The position numbers were made by a program, and so were the translations under genes. The notes beneath the pieces are model-generated. The model was given only the letters and a program-made list of their open reading frames with translations, was not told where the DNA came from and made no database searches. DNA of 31,502 nucleotides from a virus. Positions 16,091-23,089 of the stretch are shown one piece after another (positions within the stretch are counted from its first letter, which is position 1; every line of letters starts with the position of its first letter). The stretch is taken from the IMG/VR virus record IMGVR_UViG_3300048017_000005, positions 1 through 31,502 of that record; one strand, written 5' to 3'.

Positions 16091-17103
16091 TGACAACAAT
16101 GGAAGAAGCCTTAGCGGCACTTGACCCACGCATTCGCAAGCGTCTTACTGACGGCACTGGGTTTAAGACTGAGTATCAGAAGACACCTAGTTTCGGTCTA
16201 AACCGTGCTCTGAATGGCGGTCTGCCAATGGGTAGACAGGTCCTCATCTGGGGATCTAAGTCATCCGCAAAGTCATCTCTATGCCTACAGATGATTGCCC
16301 TGGCACAAGAAGAGGGCAAACTCTGTGCATGGATTGATGCCGAGATGTCTTACTCTGAGGATTGGGCCCAGCAACTGGGGGTGGACACAAAGAACCTTAT
16401 CGTGTCCCAGGCAAGAACTATTAACGAGATGGTTGACGTAGGAACTAACCTGATGAATGCTGGAGTAGATCTGATTGTGGTAGACTCTATTACATCACTA
16501 TTGCCTGCTATTTATTTTGAGAAGGGGACCGATGAACTCAAAGAGTTGGAGAATACTAAGCAAATTGGAGCAGAGTCACGAGACTTTAGTAATGCTTGGA
16601 AGATGCTCAACTATGCAAATAACAAGGTCAAGCCTACACTATTTGTCCTTATTAGTCAGAGCCGTAATAACATTAGTGCAATGTACACAAGCCAGCAGCC
16701 GTCTGGTGGCCAAGCCACTAAGTTTTACAGTTCAACAGTCATCAAACTATTTAGTTCTGAGTCTGACAACCAGGCTATCAAGGGCAAGATCCCTGTGGGA
16801 GACAAACTCATCGAGGAAAAGGTTGGCCGCAAAGTTCGCTGGGAGTTGCAGTTTAGTAAGACGAGCCCTGGATTCCAAAGTGGTGAATATGATTTTTACT
16901 TCAGGGGTCCTCTCGTGGGTATTGACTCTGTTGGTGACCTCGTGGATACTGCGGAACTAATGGGTATCGTAGAGCGTACAGGAGCCTGGTACTTGCTGCC
17001 AGATGGCTCTAAGGTTCAGGGTAGAGAAGCATTCGTTAACCGTGTAAGAGAAGATGTCGATCTCCAGGATATGATTAAGGCTAAGGTCAATGGCGAAGTA
17101 TAA
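16090..17103 (+). CDS. recA: RecA-like recombinase/ATPase with variant Walker A
   Basis: 337-residue RecA-fold protein for homologous pairing of phage DNA. The N-terminal lead (KTPSFGLNRALNGGLPMGR) matches the RecA pattern of a target-strand loop before the P-loop. The Walker A is GSKSSAKSS (residues 55-63), aligned with GPESSGKTT of bacterial RecA: the key Lys61 is kept but the glycine before it is Ala. Walker B is LIVVDSITSLLP. A mid-region SRNNISAMY then a Gly-rich GGQATKFYSSTVIKL stretch fits loop 2 and the following strand. The C-terminal domain is short, near UvsX/phage RecA length. It overlaps the zinc-ribbon gene by 14 bases. Confidence 0.88.
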   Translation: MTTMEEALAALDPRIRKRLTDGTGFKTEYQKTPSFGLNRALNGGLPMGRQVLIWGSKSSAKSSLCLQMIALAQEEGKLCAWIDAEMSYSEDWAQQLGVDTKNLIVSQARTINEMVDVGTNLMNAGVDLIVVDSITSLLPAIYFEKGTDELKELENTKQIGAESRDFSNAWKMLNYANNKVKPTLFVLISQSRNNISAMYTSQQPSGGQATKFYSSTVIKLFSSESDNQAIKGKIPVGDKLIEEKVGRKVRWELQFSKTSPGFQSGEYDFYFRGPLVGIDSVGDLVDTAELMGIVERTGAWYLLPDGSKVQGREAFVNRVREDVDLQDMIKAKVNGEV

Positions 17104-17260
17104 CATTTACCATGGTAAGTTCAAATGCCACACCTGTGGCGTAGAGGTAACATCCCTAAGATCATATCCAGAAACTAAAGAGTTGACCTGGATGTGCCCT
17201 GACAAGCACGTCAGTCTGGTAAACCTAAACACTAAGAAGACTAGGAAAGACTATGAGTGA
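17090..17260 (+). CDS. Small zinc-ribbon protein, 56 aa
   Basis: A short gene that is easily missed. ATG 17090 lies in the end of recA and the TGA at 17258 lies in the start of the next gene. The protein reads MAKYNIYHGKFKCHTCGVEV then a middle with TWMCPDKHVSL. It has CHTC and CPDKH (C-x2-C plus C-x3-H), a likely single zinc ribbon, and a basic tail (NTKKTRKDYE). Overlaps on both sides and the intact motif argue that it is real. A role in recombination or transcription is possible; none is shown. Confidence 0.7.
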   Translation: MAKYNIYHGKFKCHTCGVEVTSLRSYPETKELTWMCPDKHVSLVNLNTKKTRKDYE

Positions 17261-17537
17261 GAAGAGTGAAAGCAAACGCATCGGAGCGAAGCAGCACAAG
17301 AACTCTGGTCGTGGCACTCACAAGGGCGATGCTACTTGGGAAAACTTCACCGTGGACTTTAAGGAAGTTGGCAAGTCCTTTACTCTTAATAAAGACGTTT
17401 GGGCCAAGGCTACTACGGATGCTATTCGTAATGGCAATGACCCTGCTATTGTGGTTGTCATTGGTGATTCCATGGCTAAGACTAGACTGGCCGTGATAGA
17501 ATTGTCTTTGCTAGAGCAAATCTTGGAGGGAGAGTAG
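17253..17537 (+). CDS. PD-(D/E)XK nuclease, Holliday-junction-resolvase-like
   Basis: 94-residue protein with the minimal PD-(D/E)XK layout. A basic loop (GAKQHKNSGRGTHKGD) leads to the first metal Asp in GDATW. Next comes FTVDFKEVGKSFTL, where D-F-K is the D/E-x-K pair. Then a helix (NKDVWAKATTDAIRNG) and a strand IVVVIGD. This matches short archaeal-Hjc-like and phage resolvases that cut four-way junctions. It overlaps the zinc-ribbon gene by 8 bases. The neighbours (recA, a RuvC-like gene, a Cas4-like gene) favour DNA repair. Restriction-type cutting is an alternative. Confidence 0.65.
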   Translation: MSEKSESKRIGAKQHKNSGRGTHKGDATWENFTVDFKEVGKSFTLNKDVWAKATTDAIRNGNDPAIVVVIGDSMAKTRLAVIELSLLEQILEGE

Positions 17538-17538
17538 C

Positions 17539-18102
17539 ATGCTGATTGATTACGAAAACATTATCATTGATAAAGTATTCACCACATCAGAGATAGATGA
17601 CCTTTACAACTATATAGAGTCTCAGCCAGAAGAGATAAAGATGGTTCACAACAGAATTGGCTATCTCGGATACATGTGTGGCGTACCAGAAAACATATTT
17701 AAGAAGATGGAACAGGTGGCTGCAGACAATCTTGGCATGGACCTCACTCTGACTGAGATATCCTTCTCAAGATATATTGGCAACAGCAACAAGACACCAG
17801 TCCTGCACCCACACATTGATGACTTCGATGGTGCTAGGATAACGGTAGATGTTCAGGTAAGGTCTAACACTGAGTGGTCTTTGTTCGTAGAGGGCAGAGA
17901 GTACATGTTGCAAGACAACCAGGCATTGGTATTTGCAGGAACCCACCAGGTACATTGGAGAGATTCGAGGGTACTTGAGGATGGTGAAGTTATGGACATG
18001 CTATTCTGCCACTTCACAGTAAACAATAATACAGACAACACAACTACTGAAGAAAGAAAAGCCAGACAACAGGACTGGATTGAGAAGATCAATGGAAAAT
18101 AG
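17539..18102 (+). CDS. 2OG-Fe(II) oxygenase-like protein
   Basis: 187 residues, ATG after GGAGGGAG with good spacing. The double-stranded beta-helix signature is visible: HPHIDDF gives the iron ligands His92 and Asp94, then ITVDVQVRSNTEWSLFVEGR strands, then VFAGTHQVHWRD with His136 or His139 as the distal ligand. Arg141 or a nearby Arg may bind 2-oxoglutarate. Such enzymes hydroxylate protein or nucleic-acid targets in the cytoplasm and are frequent in phages, where targets are mostly unknown. No neighbour suggests a clear substrate. It is a probable operon member between the resolvase-like gene and an unknown helical protein. Confidence 0.75.
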   Translation: MLIDYENIIIDKVFTTSEIDDLYNYIESQPEEIKMVHNRIGYLGYMCGVPENIFKKMEQVAADNLGMDLTLTEISFSRYIGNSNKTPVLHPHIDDFDGARITVDVQVRSNTEWSLFVEGREYMLQDNQALVFAGTHQVHWRDSRVLEDGEVMDMLFCHFTVNNNTDNTTTEERKARQQDWIEKINGK

Positions 18103-18412
18103 TAAACCAGAACAGCAGCAAACTACTCTTGAGATGGTCAATGGCCTATCGGAAATTGCTGACTACATGCAGGATGAAGAACTGACTCAGGCTCTAACCT
18201 TTATTGCTAAACTAATCATTAAGCCAGACGTTCCTCTCCAGGTAGCAACCGTAGAGATTGTAAGACTCCAAGCAATTGCTGCCAAGATGGCATTCAAAGC
18301 AACCTGGCTCACCAACGTTGACAAGAGCGACAGAGCCAAGAAGAACATCTACTACACAGCAGCAGAGTCAATTAATAGCCTAGTCTCAGCCTTGAAATAC
18401 ATCACGAGATAG
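18092..18412 (+). CDS. Unknown helical protein, 106 aa
   Basis: ATG 18092 is preferred over a TTG at 18080 because AGAAGA lies at a usable distance; it overlaps the oxygenase gene by 11 bases. The product is nearly all helical (LSEIADYMQDEELTQALTFI, then KLIIKP, ATVEIVRLQAIAAKMAFKAT) and has no Cys pairs or nucleotide motifs. No family is recognised. Its 3' end carries a good promoter for the nuclease gene, so it ends a transcription block. Confidence 0.6.
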   Translation: MENSKPEQQQTTLEMVNGLSEIADYMQDEELTQALTFIAKLIIKPDVPLQVATVEIVRLQAIAAKMAFKATWLTNVDKSDRAKKNIYYTAAESINSLVSALKYITR

Positions 18413-18420
18413 TGTATACT
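18392..18420 (+). promoter_or_regulatory. Promoter for the Cas4-like nuclease operon
   Basis: TTGAAA at 18392-18397, exactly 17 nt, then TATACT at 18415-18420. It spans the stop of the upstream gene. A start near 18427 gives a leader of about 21 nt; GAG at 18437-18439, near the ATG at 18448, could be a weak RBS. Confidence 0.7.
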
Positions 18421-18447
18421 TGAAGAAATAAGAAAAGAGTTAAAAAA

Positions 18448-19254
18448 ATGGCTAAAAGTTTATTGCAACAAGTAATGCTAAAAGTAGAAAACAAGATTGA
18501 TTCTCGACCATCCTTCATTGACAAGGATGCACTAATTCAAAAGATTAATTCTGGATACACGATTAACCGTGTAGACAAATTCACCACCAAGAAGACCTTT
18601 GCTCCAAGCACGATTGCATTCTCTCACGGAGAGTGTCCTCGCTATTGGTATCTAGCATTTGAAGGTGCAGTCTTTTCCGACAACGCAGATGCATATGGTG
18701 GTGCAAACATGACTGCTGGTACCAAGTCTCACGAGCGTATCCAGGAGGCTATGGGCAACGTGCCTGGCCTACTAGTTGATTCAGAATTTAAGGTAACATA
18801 TAACGACCCACCAATCTTTGGTTATGGCGACGTTATGCTTAACTGGGAAGACAAAGAACTTCTCGGTGAAATCAAGACCATGCCCAATGAAGGCTTTGAG
18901 TATAGAAAGACCGCTGGAAAGCCAAAACTTGGGCACATGGTTCAGTTGCTTATCTATATGAAGATCCTAAATAAGAGCAAGGCAGTACTCATCTATGAAA
19001 ACAAAAACAATCACGAACTTTTGATTTTTCCTGTAGAATTAAATGAGTATACATTTGAGTGGGTAGAGAACGCTTTCGAGTGGATGAGGAATGTTCGTAA
19101 GGCATGGGAGGATAAAACCTTGCCTGAAAAGAACTACCGATCTAACTCAAAGATTTGCAAAACATGTCCTATTAGGAGTGCTTGCGATCTAGCAGGATCT
19201 GGAGAGATGAAACTAAAATCTCTGGAGCCCTTAGATGAAAGCAAAACACTGTAG
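18448..19254 (+). CDS. Cas4/RecB-like PD-(D/E)XK exonuclease with Fe-S cluster
   Basis: 268 residues. The nuclease core shows His95 (TKSHERIQEA), Asp128 (GYGDVML) and Glu141-x-Lys143 (LLGEIKTM), followed by a Gln in HMVQLLIYM (the QxxxY-like RecB motif IV). Four cysteines, Cys63 (GECPRYWYL) and Cys237, Cys240, Cys246 (CKTCPIRSAC), are placed as in Cas4 and AddB, which bind a 4Fe-4S cluster. Such enzymes chew DNA ends, often with a RecA partner. No Cas1, Cas2 or CRISPR repeats are present, so this is a phage recombination or host-DNA-processing nuclease rather than a CRISPR part. It has its own promoter and overlaps the next gene by 20 bases. Confidence 0.85.
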   Translation: MAKSLLQQVMLKVENKIDSRPSFIDKDALIQKINSGYTINRVDKFTTKKTFAPSTIAFSHGECPRYWYLAFEGAVFSDNADAYGGANMTAGTKSHERIQEAMGNVPGLLVDSEFKVTYNDPPIFGYGDVMLNWEDKELLGEIKTMPNEGFEYRKTAGKPKLGHMVQLLIYMKILNKSKAVLIYENKNNHELLIFPVELNEYTFEWVENAFEWMRNVRKAWEDKTLPEKNYRSNSKICKTCPIRSACDLAGSGEMKLKSLEPLDESKTL

Positions 19255-19534
19255 TTGGTGTGACCACACCTTTGAGACGAGTATCTCTTACCAGATATAC
19301 TGCTCATCGGAATGCCGTGACTCAGCAACAAAAGAAAAGATCCTGGCAAGATATCAAATCACCAGAAGAACCAAACGTATTGGCAAGTCTCGCAAGTGCA
19401 AGAGTTGCGGTGGATCACTTTCAATATACAATGATGATCCATTGTGTAGATCCTGTGAGGTTAACCCAACCGACGTAAGCAAAACTTTAAAACAGATCAA
19501 GGGGATTGCCGATGGTAAACCTTGGGAAGATTAA
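19235..19534 (+). CDS. Zinc-finger protein, 99 aa
   Basis: The start overlaps the nuclease gene by 20 bases. Two zinc sites are clear: CSWCDHTFET then YCSSECR (C-x2-C, C-x3-C), and CKSCGGSLSI then CRSC (C-x2-C, C-x2-C). Between them is a basic helix (KEKILARYQITRRTKRIGK). This is a small nucleic-acid- or protein-binding zinc protein of a type common in phages. It overlaps the RuvC-like gene by 23 bases. No function is assigned; coupling to two nucleases points to DNA processing. Confidence 0.7.
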   Translation: MKAKHCSWCDHTFETSISYQIYCSSECRDSATKEKILARYQITRRTKRIGKSRKCKSCGGSLSIYNDDPLCRSCEVNPTDVSKTLKQIKGIADGKPWED

Positions 19535-20087
19535 CGCCAAGCCGCAGAACATCTGTTCCATTGATGCAAGCACAAACTCACTAGCCTTTGCCATATTCTC
19601 TGGTAATAGGCTAGTGACTTGTGGCAAGATCAAGTTCGAGGGTGCTAATGCATATCAGAAACTTGGAGACGCAGCAAGAAAGTCGATGCCCTTCTTTAAA
19701 CTATTTGACATCGATGCAATTGTTATTGAGCACACAGTTTTTATTAATAGTCCAAAGACTGCTTCGGACCTGGCACTAATCCAGGGAGCACTTCTTGGTG
19801 CTGCCAGAATTTCTGGGGTACGCACAGCAGGATCCATTAACCCTATTACCTGGCAAAGTTTTATTGGCAACAACAAACTCACAACCAAGGAGAAGCAAGA
19901 CCTGATGAACGAGTTCCCTGGTAAGTCAAAGAACTGGTATCAGAATAAGTCTCGTGAAATCCGTAAGCAAAGAACGATTAAGTTTGTTAATACATACTAT
20001 GATAAAAACCTAACCGACGATGACGTTGCTGATGCCATTGGTATTGGACATTATGCAATTAATAACTGGGGAAAGATTGACAAATAG
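19512..20087 (+). CDS. RuvC-like Holliday junction resolvase
   Basis: 191 residues from ATG 19512 (a TTG at 19506 is less likely). The RNase H-like core has the acidic residues expected of RuvC: Asp18 in CSIDASTNSLAFAIF, Glu73 in AIVIEHTVF, and LTDDDVADAIGIGHYAI near the end supplying the last pair. NPITWQSFIGN then a basic KSKNWYQNKSREIRKQRT stretch may contact DNA. It would resolve branched DNA before packaging. The nearby PD-(D/E)XK resolvase-like gene makes two candidate resolvases. The gene ends just before the tiny HTH gene, and its last codons hold a -35 box. Confidence 0.8.
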   Translation: MVNLGKINAKPQNICSIDASTNSLAFAIFSGNRLVTCGKIKFEGANAYQKLGDAARKSMPFFKLFDIDAIVIEHTVFINSPKTASDLALIQGALLGAARISGVRTAGSINPITWQSFIGNNKLTTKEKQDLMNEFPGKSKNWYQNKSREIRKQRTIKFVNTYYDKNLTDDDVADAIGIGHYAINNWGKIDK

Positions 20088-20105
20088 TTCCATGGCTGTT
20101 AAACT
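20077..20105 (+). promoter_or_regulatory. Promoter candidate for the DUF3310/terminase block
   Basis: TTGACA at 20077-20082, a 17-nt spacer, then TAAACT at 20100-20105 preceded by TG-T. The start would be near 20112, inside the 51-codon HTH gene, so it would make the DUF3310 and terminase mRNA without a complete HTH gene. The -10 matches only four of six consensus bases. Confidence 0.45.
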
Positions 20106-20247
20106 ATATACAAGTGAGGCGTGGCTCAAAAAAAGATACCACGTAGATAAAAAGACTCCAGAAGCAATCGCCAAGGAGTGCGGAACAAGCGTAGAGACCA
20201 TCTACGTATACCTAGCAAAATTTGGATTAAGGAAATCAAAAAGATGA
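20092..20247 (+). CDS. Tiny helix-turn-helix protein, 51 aa
   Basis: ATG 20092 follows the previous stop by 4 bases; longer in-frame starts lie inside the RuvC-like gene and are not needed. Residues about 20-45 (KTPEAIAKECGTSVETIYVYL then AKFGLRK) form a clear helix-turn-helix with a basic end, of homeodomain/resolvase type. The N-terminus YTSEAWLKKRYHVD is typical of phage HTH proteins. It probably binds DNA. The stop overlaps the next start (ATGA). It may regulate the terminase block or act in packaging; not shown. Confidence 0.65.
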   Translation: MAVKLYTSEAWLKKRYHVDKKTPEAIAKECGTSVETIYVYLAKFGLRKSKR

Positions 20248-20483
20248 GCCTAGCAGACCTAGACATTGTCGTAGATCAGGTAAACCACCCACAGCACTAT
20301 ATCTCAGACCCTAGCGGTGTTGAATGCATTCAGATTACAAGACACAGAAATTTTAATATTGGAAATGCAATTAAGTATCTATGGAGAGCAGGACTAAAGA
20401 ATGAAGGAAAGCACATCGAAGATCTCAAGAAAGCGATCTTTTATATTAATGACGAGATTAAACGACTTGAAGGAAACGCCTAA
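20244..20483 (+). CDS. DUF3310-family phage protein, 79 aa
   Basis: ATG 20244 overlaps the HTH stop; upstream starts add unrelated residues. The family signature is clear: VNHPQHYISDPSGVECIQIT, then FNIGNAIKYLWRAGLK and IEDLKKAIFYINDEIK. This is the DUF3310 pattern, which some annotations call a nucleotide kinase although no P-loop is present. It is widespread in phages, next to replication genes; the biochemical role is unknown. The stop shares a base with the next ATG (TAATG). Confidence 0.85.
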   Translation: MSLADLDIVVDQVNHPQHYISDPSGVECIQITRHRNFNIGNAIKYLWRAGLKNEGKHIEDLKKAIFYINDEIKRLEGNA

Positions 20484-20788
20484 TGGCAAAAAAGATTCAG
20501 ACAGTAGTGCTAGAGACCCACTTCCAAAGAGAAAGTGAACTGTCAATAGACAACCACACCATCGCTAAGGGTGACCTGATCAAGGTCAAGGGCGAGTATG
20601 GTGTTAGATTTAAGTTTGATTCATTTGTGACCAACACAAAAACAGGGGCAACCTGGATAGACTGCTTTGAGGTGTACAGGGGTACAGTCGGGGCATACAG
20701 GTCATTCAAGTCTGATAGAATTAAGCGTATCCCCAAGAAGAGAGTAAAGAAAAATGTCAACAGAAGATCAACTAGTACAGCATCTTGA
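20483..20788 (+). CDS. Unknown protein with SH3-like pattern, 101 aa
   Basis: Coupled to the DUF3310 gene by a one-base overlap. Residues about 20-80 show a beta-barrel pattern (TIAKGDLIKVKGEYGVRFKF, FVTNTKTGATWIDCFEVYRG) like small SH3-type or KOW-like folds. The C-terminus is strongly basic (DRIKRIPKKRVKKNVNRR), fitting nucleic-acid binding. It overlaps the small terminase gene by 35 bases, so its tail is coded twice. No function is recognised. Confidence 0.6.
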   Translation: MAKKIQTVVLETHFQRESELSIDNHTIAKGDLIKVKGEYGVRFKFDSFVTNTKTGATWIDCFEVYRGTVGAYRSFKSDRIKRIPKKRVKKNVNRRSTSTAS

Positions 20789-21293
20789 TAATGTAAATAA
20801 GGTAGTAGAGAAGTATCTCTCTGGTTCCGATGCTACACAAATCTCAAAAGAACTTGTTATGCCAAGACAAAAGGTCGTGGCTTACATCAACGAGTGGCGT
20901 GAGATGGCTGCAGACAATGCTGCTATCCGTGCACGTGCTAAAGAAGCACTTGTTGGTGCAGACACACACTACTCCTTGCTAATTGGAAAAGCATACGAGG
21001 TAATTGATGAGGCAACGACTGTTGCCAATCTGCCTGCAAAGACCGCAGGTATTAAACTTGTTATGGACCTTGAGTCTAAGCGTATCGATATGCTACAGAA
21101 AGCAGGACTCCTTGAGAACAAGGAACTTGCAGAAGAGATGATCGAGATTGAGCGTAAGCAGGAAGTCCTGGTAGCCATCCTGAAAGACATTGCAGCAGAG
21201 TATCCCCAGATTCGTGATGATATCATGCGTAGGCTATCTAATGTTGCGAAGGATAGAGAAGTAATTACTGTGGTGGTCAACAACGATGTTTGA
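20754..21293 (+). CDS. terS: Terminase small subunit-like protein
   Basis: 179 residues. An N-terminal HTH (residues about 18-50: YLSGSDATQISKELVMPRQK then VVAYINEWR) would bind the packaging site, followed by a long helical region (ADTHYSLLIGKAYEVIDEAT, IKLVMDLESKRIDMLQKAGL) typical of oligomerising small terminases. The gene ends inside the start of the large terminase, the classic arrangement. The subunit would select phage DNA and deliver it to the large subunit. Sequence alone is weak for this fast-evolving family; position gives most of the support. Confidence 0.75.
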   Translation: MSTEDQLVQHLDNVNKVVEKYLSGSDATQISKELVMPRQKVVAYINEWREMAADNAAIRARAKEALVGADTHYSLLIGKAYEVIDEATTVANLPAKTAGIKLVMDLESKRIDMLQKAGLLENKELAEEMIEIERKQEVLVAILKDIAAEYPQIRDDIMRRLSNVAKDREVITVVVNNDV

Positions 21294-23061
21294 TGACTTT
21301 CTAGATGCACTCAAGTCCGATAACTTTGCAGAGATTCCAGTAGACGCAAAGACATTTGTCGAGGGCGAAGACTACCTAAACCAGCCACCATTGTCTCAGG
21401 TACAGTACGACATTGTCGAGGCGATGAGCCAGATTTATAAGTTGGAAGACCTTATCGACATCATGGGAGATGAAGATGGCAGACGCTATTTTAAAAAGTA
21501 TACAAAGAATGAAGTTATCCTACAACTCGGCAAGGGCTCTGGTAAAGACTTTACCTCTACTGTTGCTTGTAGTTATATCGTTTACAAACTACTTTGCCTT
21601 AAGGATCCTGCTAGGTATTTTGGTAAGCCAAGCGGAGATGCCATCGACATTATCAACGTTGCTATTAACGCTCAACAGGCGAAGAACGTCTTCTTTAAGG
21701 GCTTTAAGTCAAAGATTGAAAGATCTCCGTGGTTTGCAGGAAAGTTCTATGCAAAAGCAGATAGCATAGAGTTCGATCACTCAATCACTGTTTACTCTGG
21801 ACACTCTGAGCGTGAGTCTCACGAGGGTCTTAACCTTATTCTAGCGGTACTGGATGAGATCTCTGGTTTTGCATCTGAGATTGGAACTGGTAACGACCAG
21901 GGTAAGACTGCAGACAACATCTACAAGGCCTTCCGTGCCTCAGTAGACTCTCGCTTCCCAGACCTAGGTAAGGTAGCCCTGCTATCATTCCCACGTTATC
22001 CTGGAGACTTTATCTCCACAAGATATGACGAGGTCATCGCTGACAAAGAGGTTATCCATAAGACTCATAAGTTTATTATGAATGAGGATTTGCCAGAGTC
22101 GCAGGAGGGCAATACGCTGGAGATTGAATGGGACGAGGATGAAATCATTTCATACAAGTACCCAGGAGTATTTGCACTAAAGCGTCCTACCTGGGTTGTC
22201 AATCCTACAAGAAAGATTGAAGACTTCAAGGTCTCATTCTTCACTGACCTGGGTGATGCCATGCAGCGTTTTGCCTGTGTGCCAACATATATGTCAGATG
22301 CGTTCTTCAAGCAGCAAGACAAGGTTCGTGCATGTATGACATTGCGTAACCCTATCGACACTGCAAAGAGGTTTGAGCCGTCATTCGTTCCAGACCCAGA
22401 CAAGAAGTACTACGTCCACGCTGACCTTGCACAGAAGCACGACAAGTGTGCTGTAGCAATTGCTCACGTAGAAAAGTGGGTATCTGTTCAGGTAATGAAG
22501 GACTATGAGCAAGTAGTCCCAATGGTAGTAGTAGATGCTGTAGTGTGGTGGGAGCCGAGAATTGAAGGACCTGTAAACCTTTCAGAGGTTAAGCAGTGGA
22601 TTCAGAACTTGCGTAGGCAGGGATTTGATATTGGTATGGTATCATTTGACCGCTGGCAATCCTTTGATATTCAGAATGAGTTGAAGTCTGTTGGTATGAG
22701 GACTGAGACTGTTTCTGTTGCAAAAAAGCACTACGAAGACATGGCCATGCTCATTTATGAAGAGCGTCTGGCTATGCCTGCAATTGATCTTCTGTTCTCA
22801 GAACTTACAGAACTAAAGATCATGAAAAACAATCGTGTGGACCACCCTCGCAAATCGTCTAAGGACCTTGCGGATGCTGTCTGTGGAGCCGTTTTCGGTG
22901 CCATCAGCCACACGCCAAAAGACCTAAACCATGAGGTAGAGGTTCATACATTTAAAGATAGACCTAAATCCATGCTTGACATAGATAATGGCAACGTGAT
23001 ACAATTGAAGCCTATGCCGAAAGAGGTTCAAGAATACCTGGCTAGATTCGATCTAATCTAA
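21286..23061 (+). CDS. terL: Terminase large subunit
   Basis: ATPase-nuclease that pumps DNA into the prohead and cuts it; 591 residues. ATPase: adenine-side QVQYDIVEAM, Walker A GKGSGK (82-87, Lys87) and Walker B LAVLDE (Asp190, Glu191). A SFPRYPGDF motif follows, like the coupling motif. Nuclease (RNase H fold): HADLAQKHDKCAV (Asp380), SFDRWQS (Asp455) and KDLADAVCGAV (Asp527, Asp530) supply the metal ligands. It overlaps the small subunit by 8 bases. No portal or capsid gene follows here; instead an exported protein and RNR genes do, so the head genes lie elsewhere. A strong promoter lies in its last 90 bases. Confidence 0.93.
   Translation: MFDDFLDALKSDNFAEIPVDAKTFVEGEDYLNQPPLSQVQYDIVEAMSQIYKLEDLIDIMGDEDGRRYFKKYTKNEVILQLGKGSGKDFTSTVACSYIVYKLLCLKDPARYFGKPSGDAIDIINVAINAQQAKNVFFKGFKSKIERSPWFAGKFYAKADSIEFDHSITVYSGHSERESHEGLNLILAVLDEISGFASEIGTGNDQGKTADNIYKAFRASVDSRFPDLGKVALLSFPRYPGDFISTRYDEVIADKEVIHKTHKFIMNEDLPESQEGNTLEIEWDEDEIISYKYPGVFALKRPTWVVNPTRKIEDFKVSFFTDLGDAMQRFACVPTYMSDAFFKQQDKVRACMTLRNPIDTAKRFEPSFVPDPDKKYYVHADLAQKHDKCAVAIAHVEKWVSVQVMKDYEQVVPMVVVDAVVWWEPRIEGPVNLSEVKQWIQNLRRQGFDIGMVSFDRWQSFDIQNELKSVGMRTETVSVAKKHYEDMAMLIYEERLAMPAIDLLFSELTELKIMKNNRVDHPRKSSKDLADAVCGAVFGAISHTPKDLNHEVEVHTFKDRPKSMLDIDNGNVIQLKPMPKEVQEYLARFDLI
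22976..23005 (+). promoter_or_regulatory. Strong promoter in the end of terL for the exported protein
   Basis: TTGACA at 22976-22981, an 18-nt spacer, then TACAAT at 23000-23005 preceded by TG-A (extended -10). Transcription would start near 23012, giving a leader of about 78 nt to the AAGGAG-led ATG at 23090. With the terminator at 24046 this defines a one-gene unit. Confidence 0.65.
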
Positions 23062-23089
23062 ACAATAAAGAAAATAAGGAGATACAAAC

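Noticed and set aside
18448-19254. Cas4-like protein as part of a CRISPR system
   Set aside because: No Cas1/Cas2 and no repeat-spacer array anywhere in the window; Cas4-like nucleases are common phage recombination proteins.
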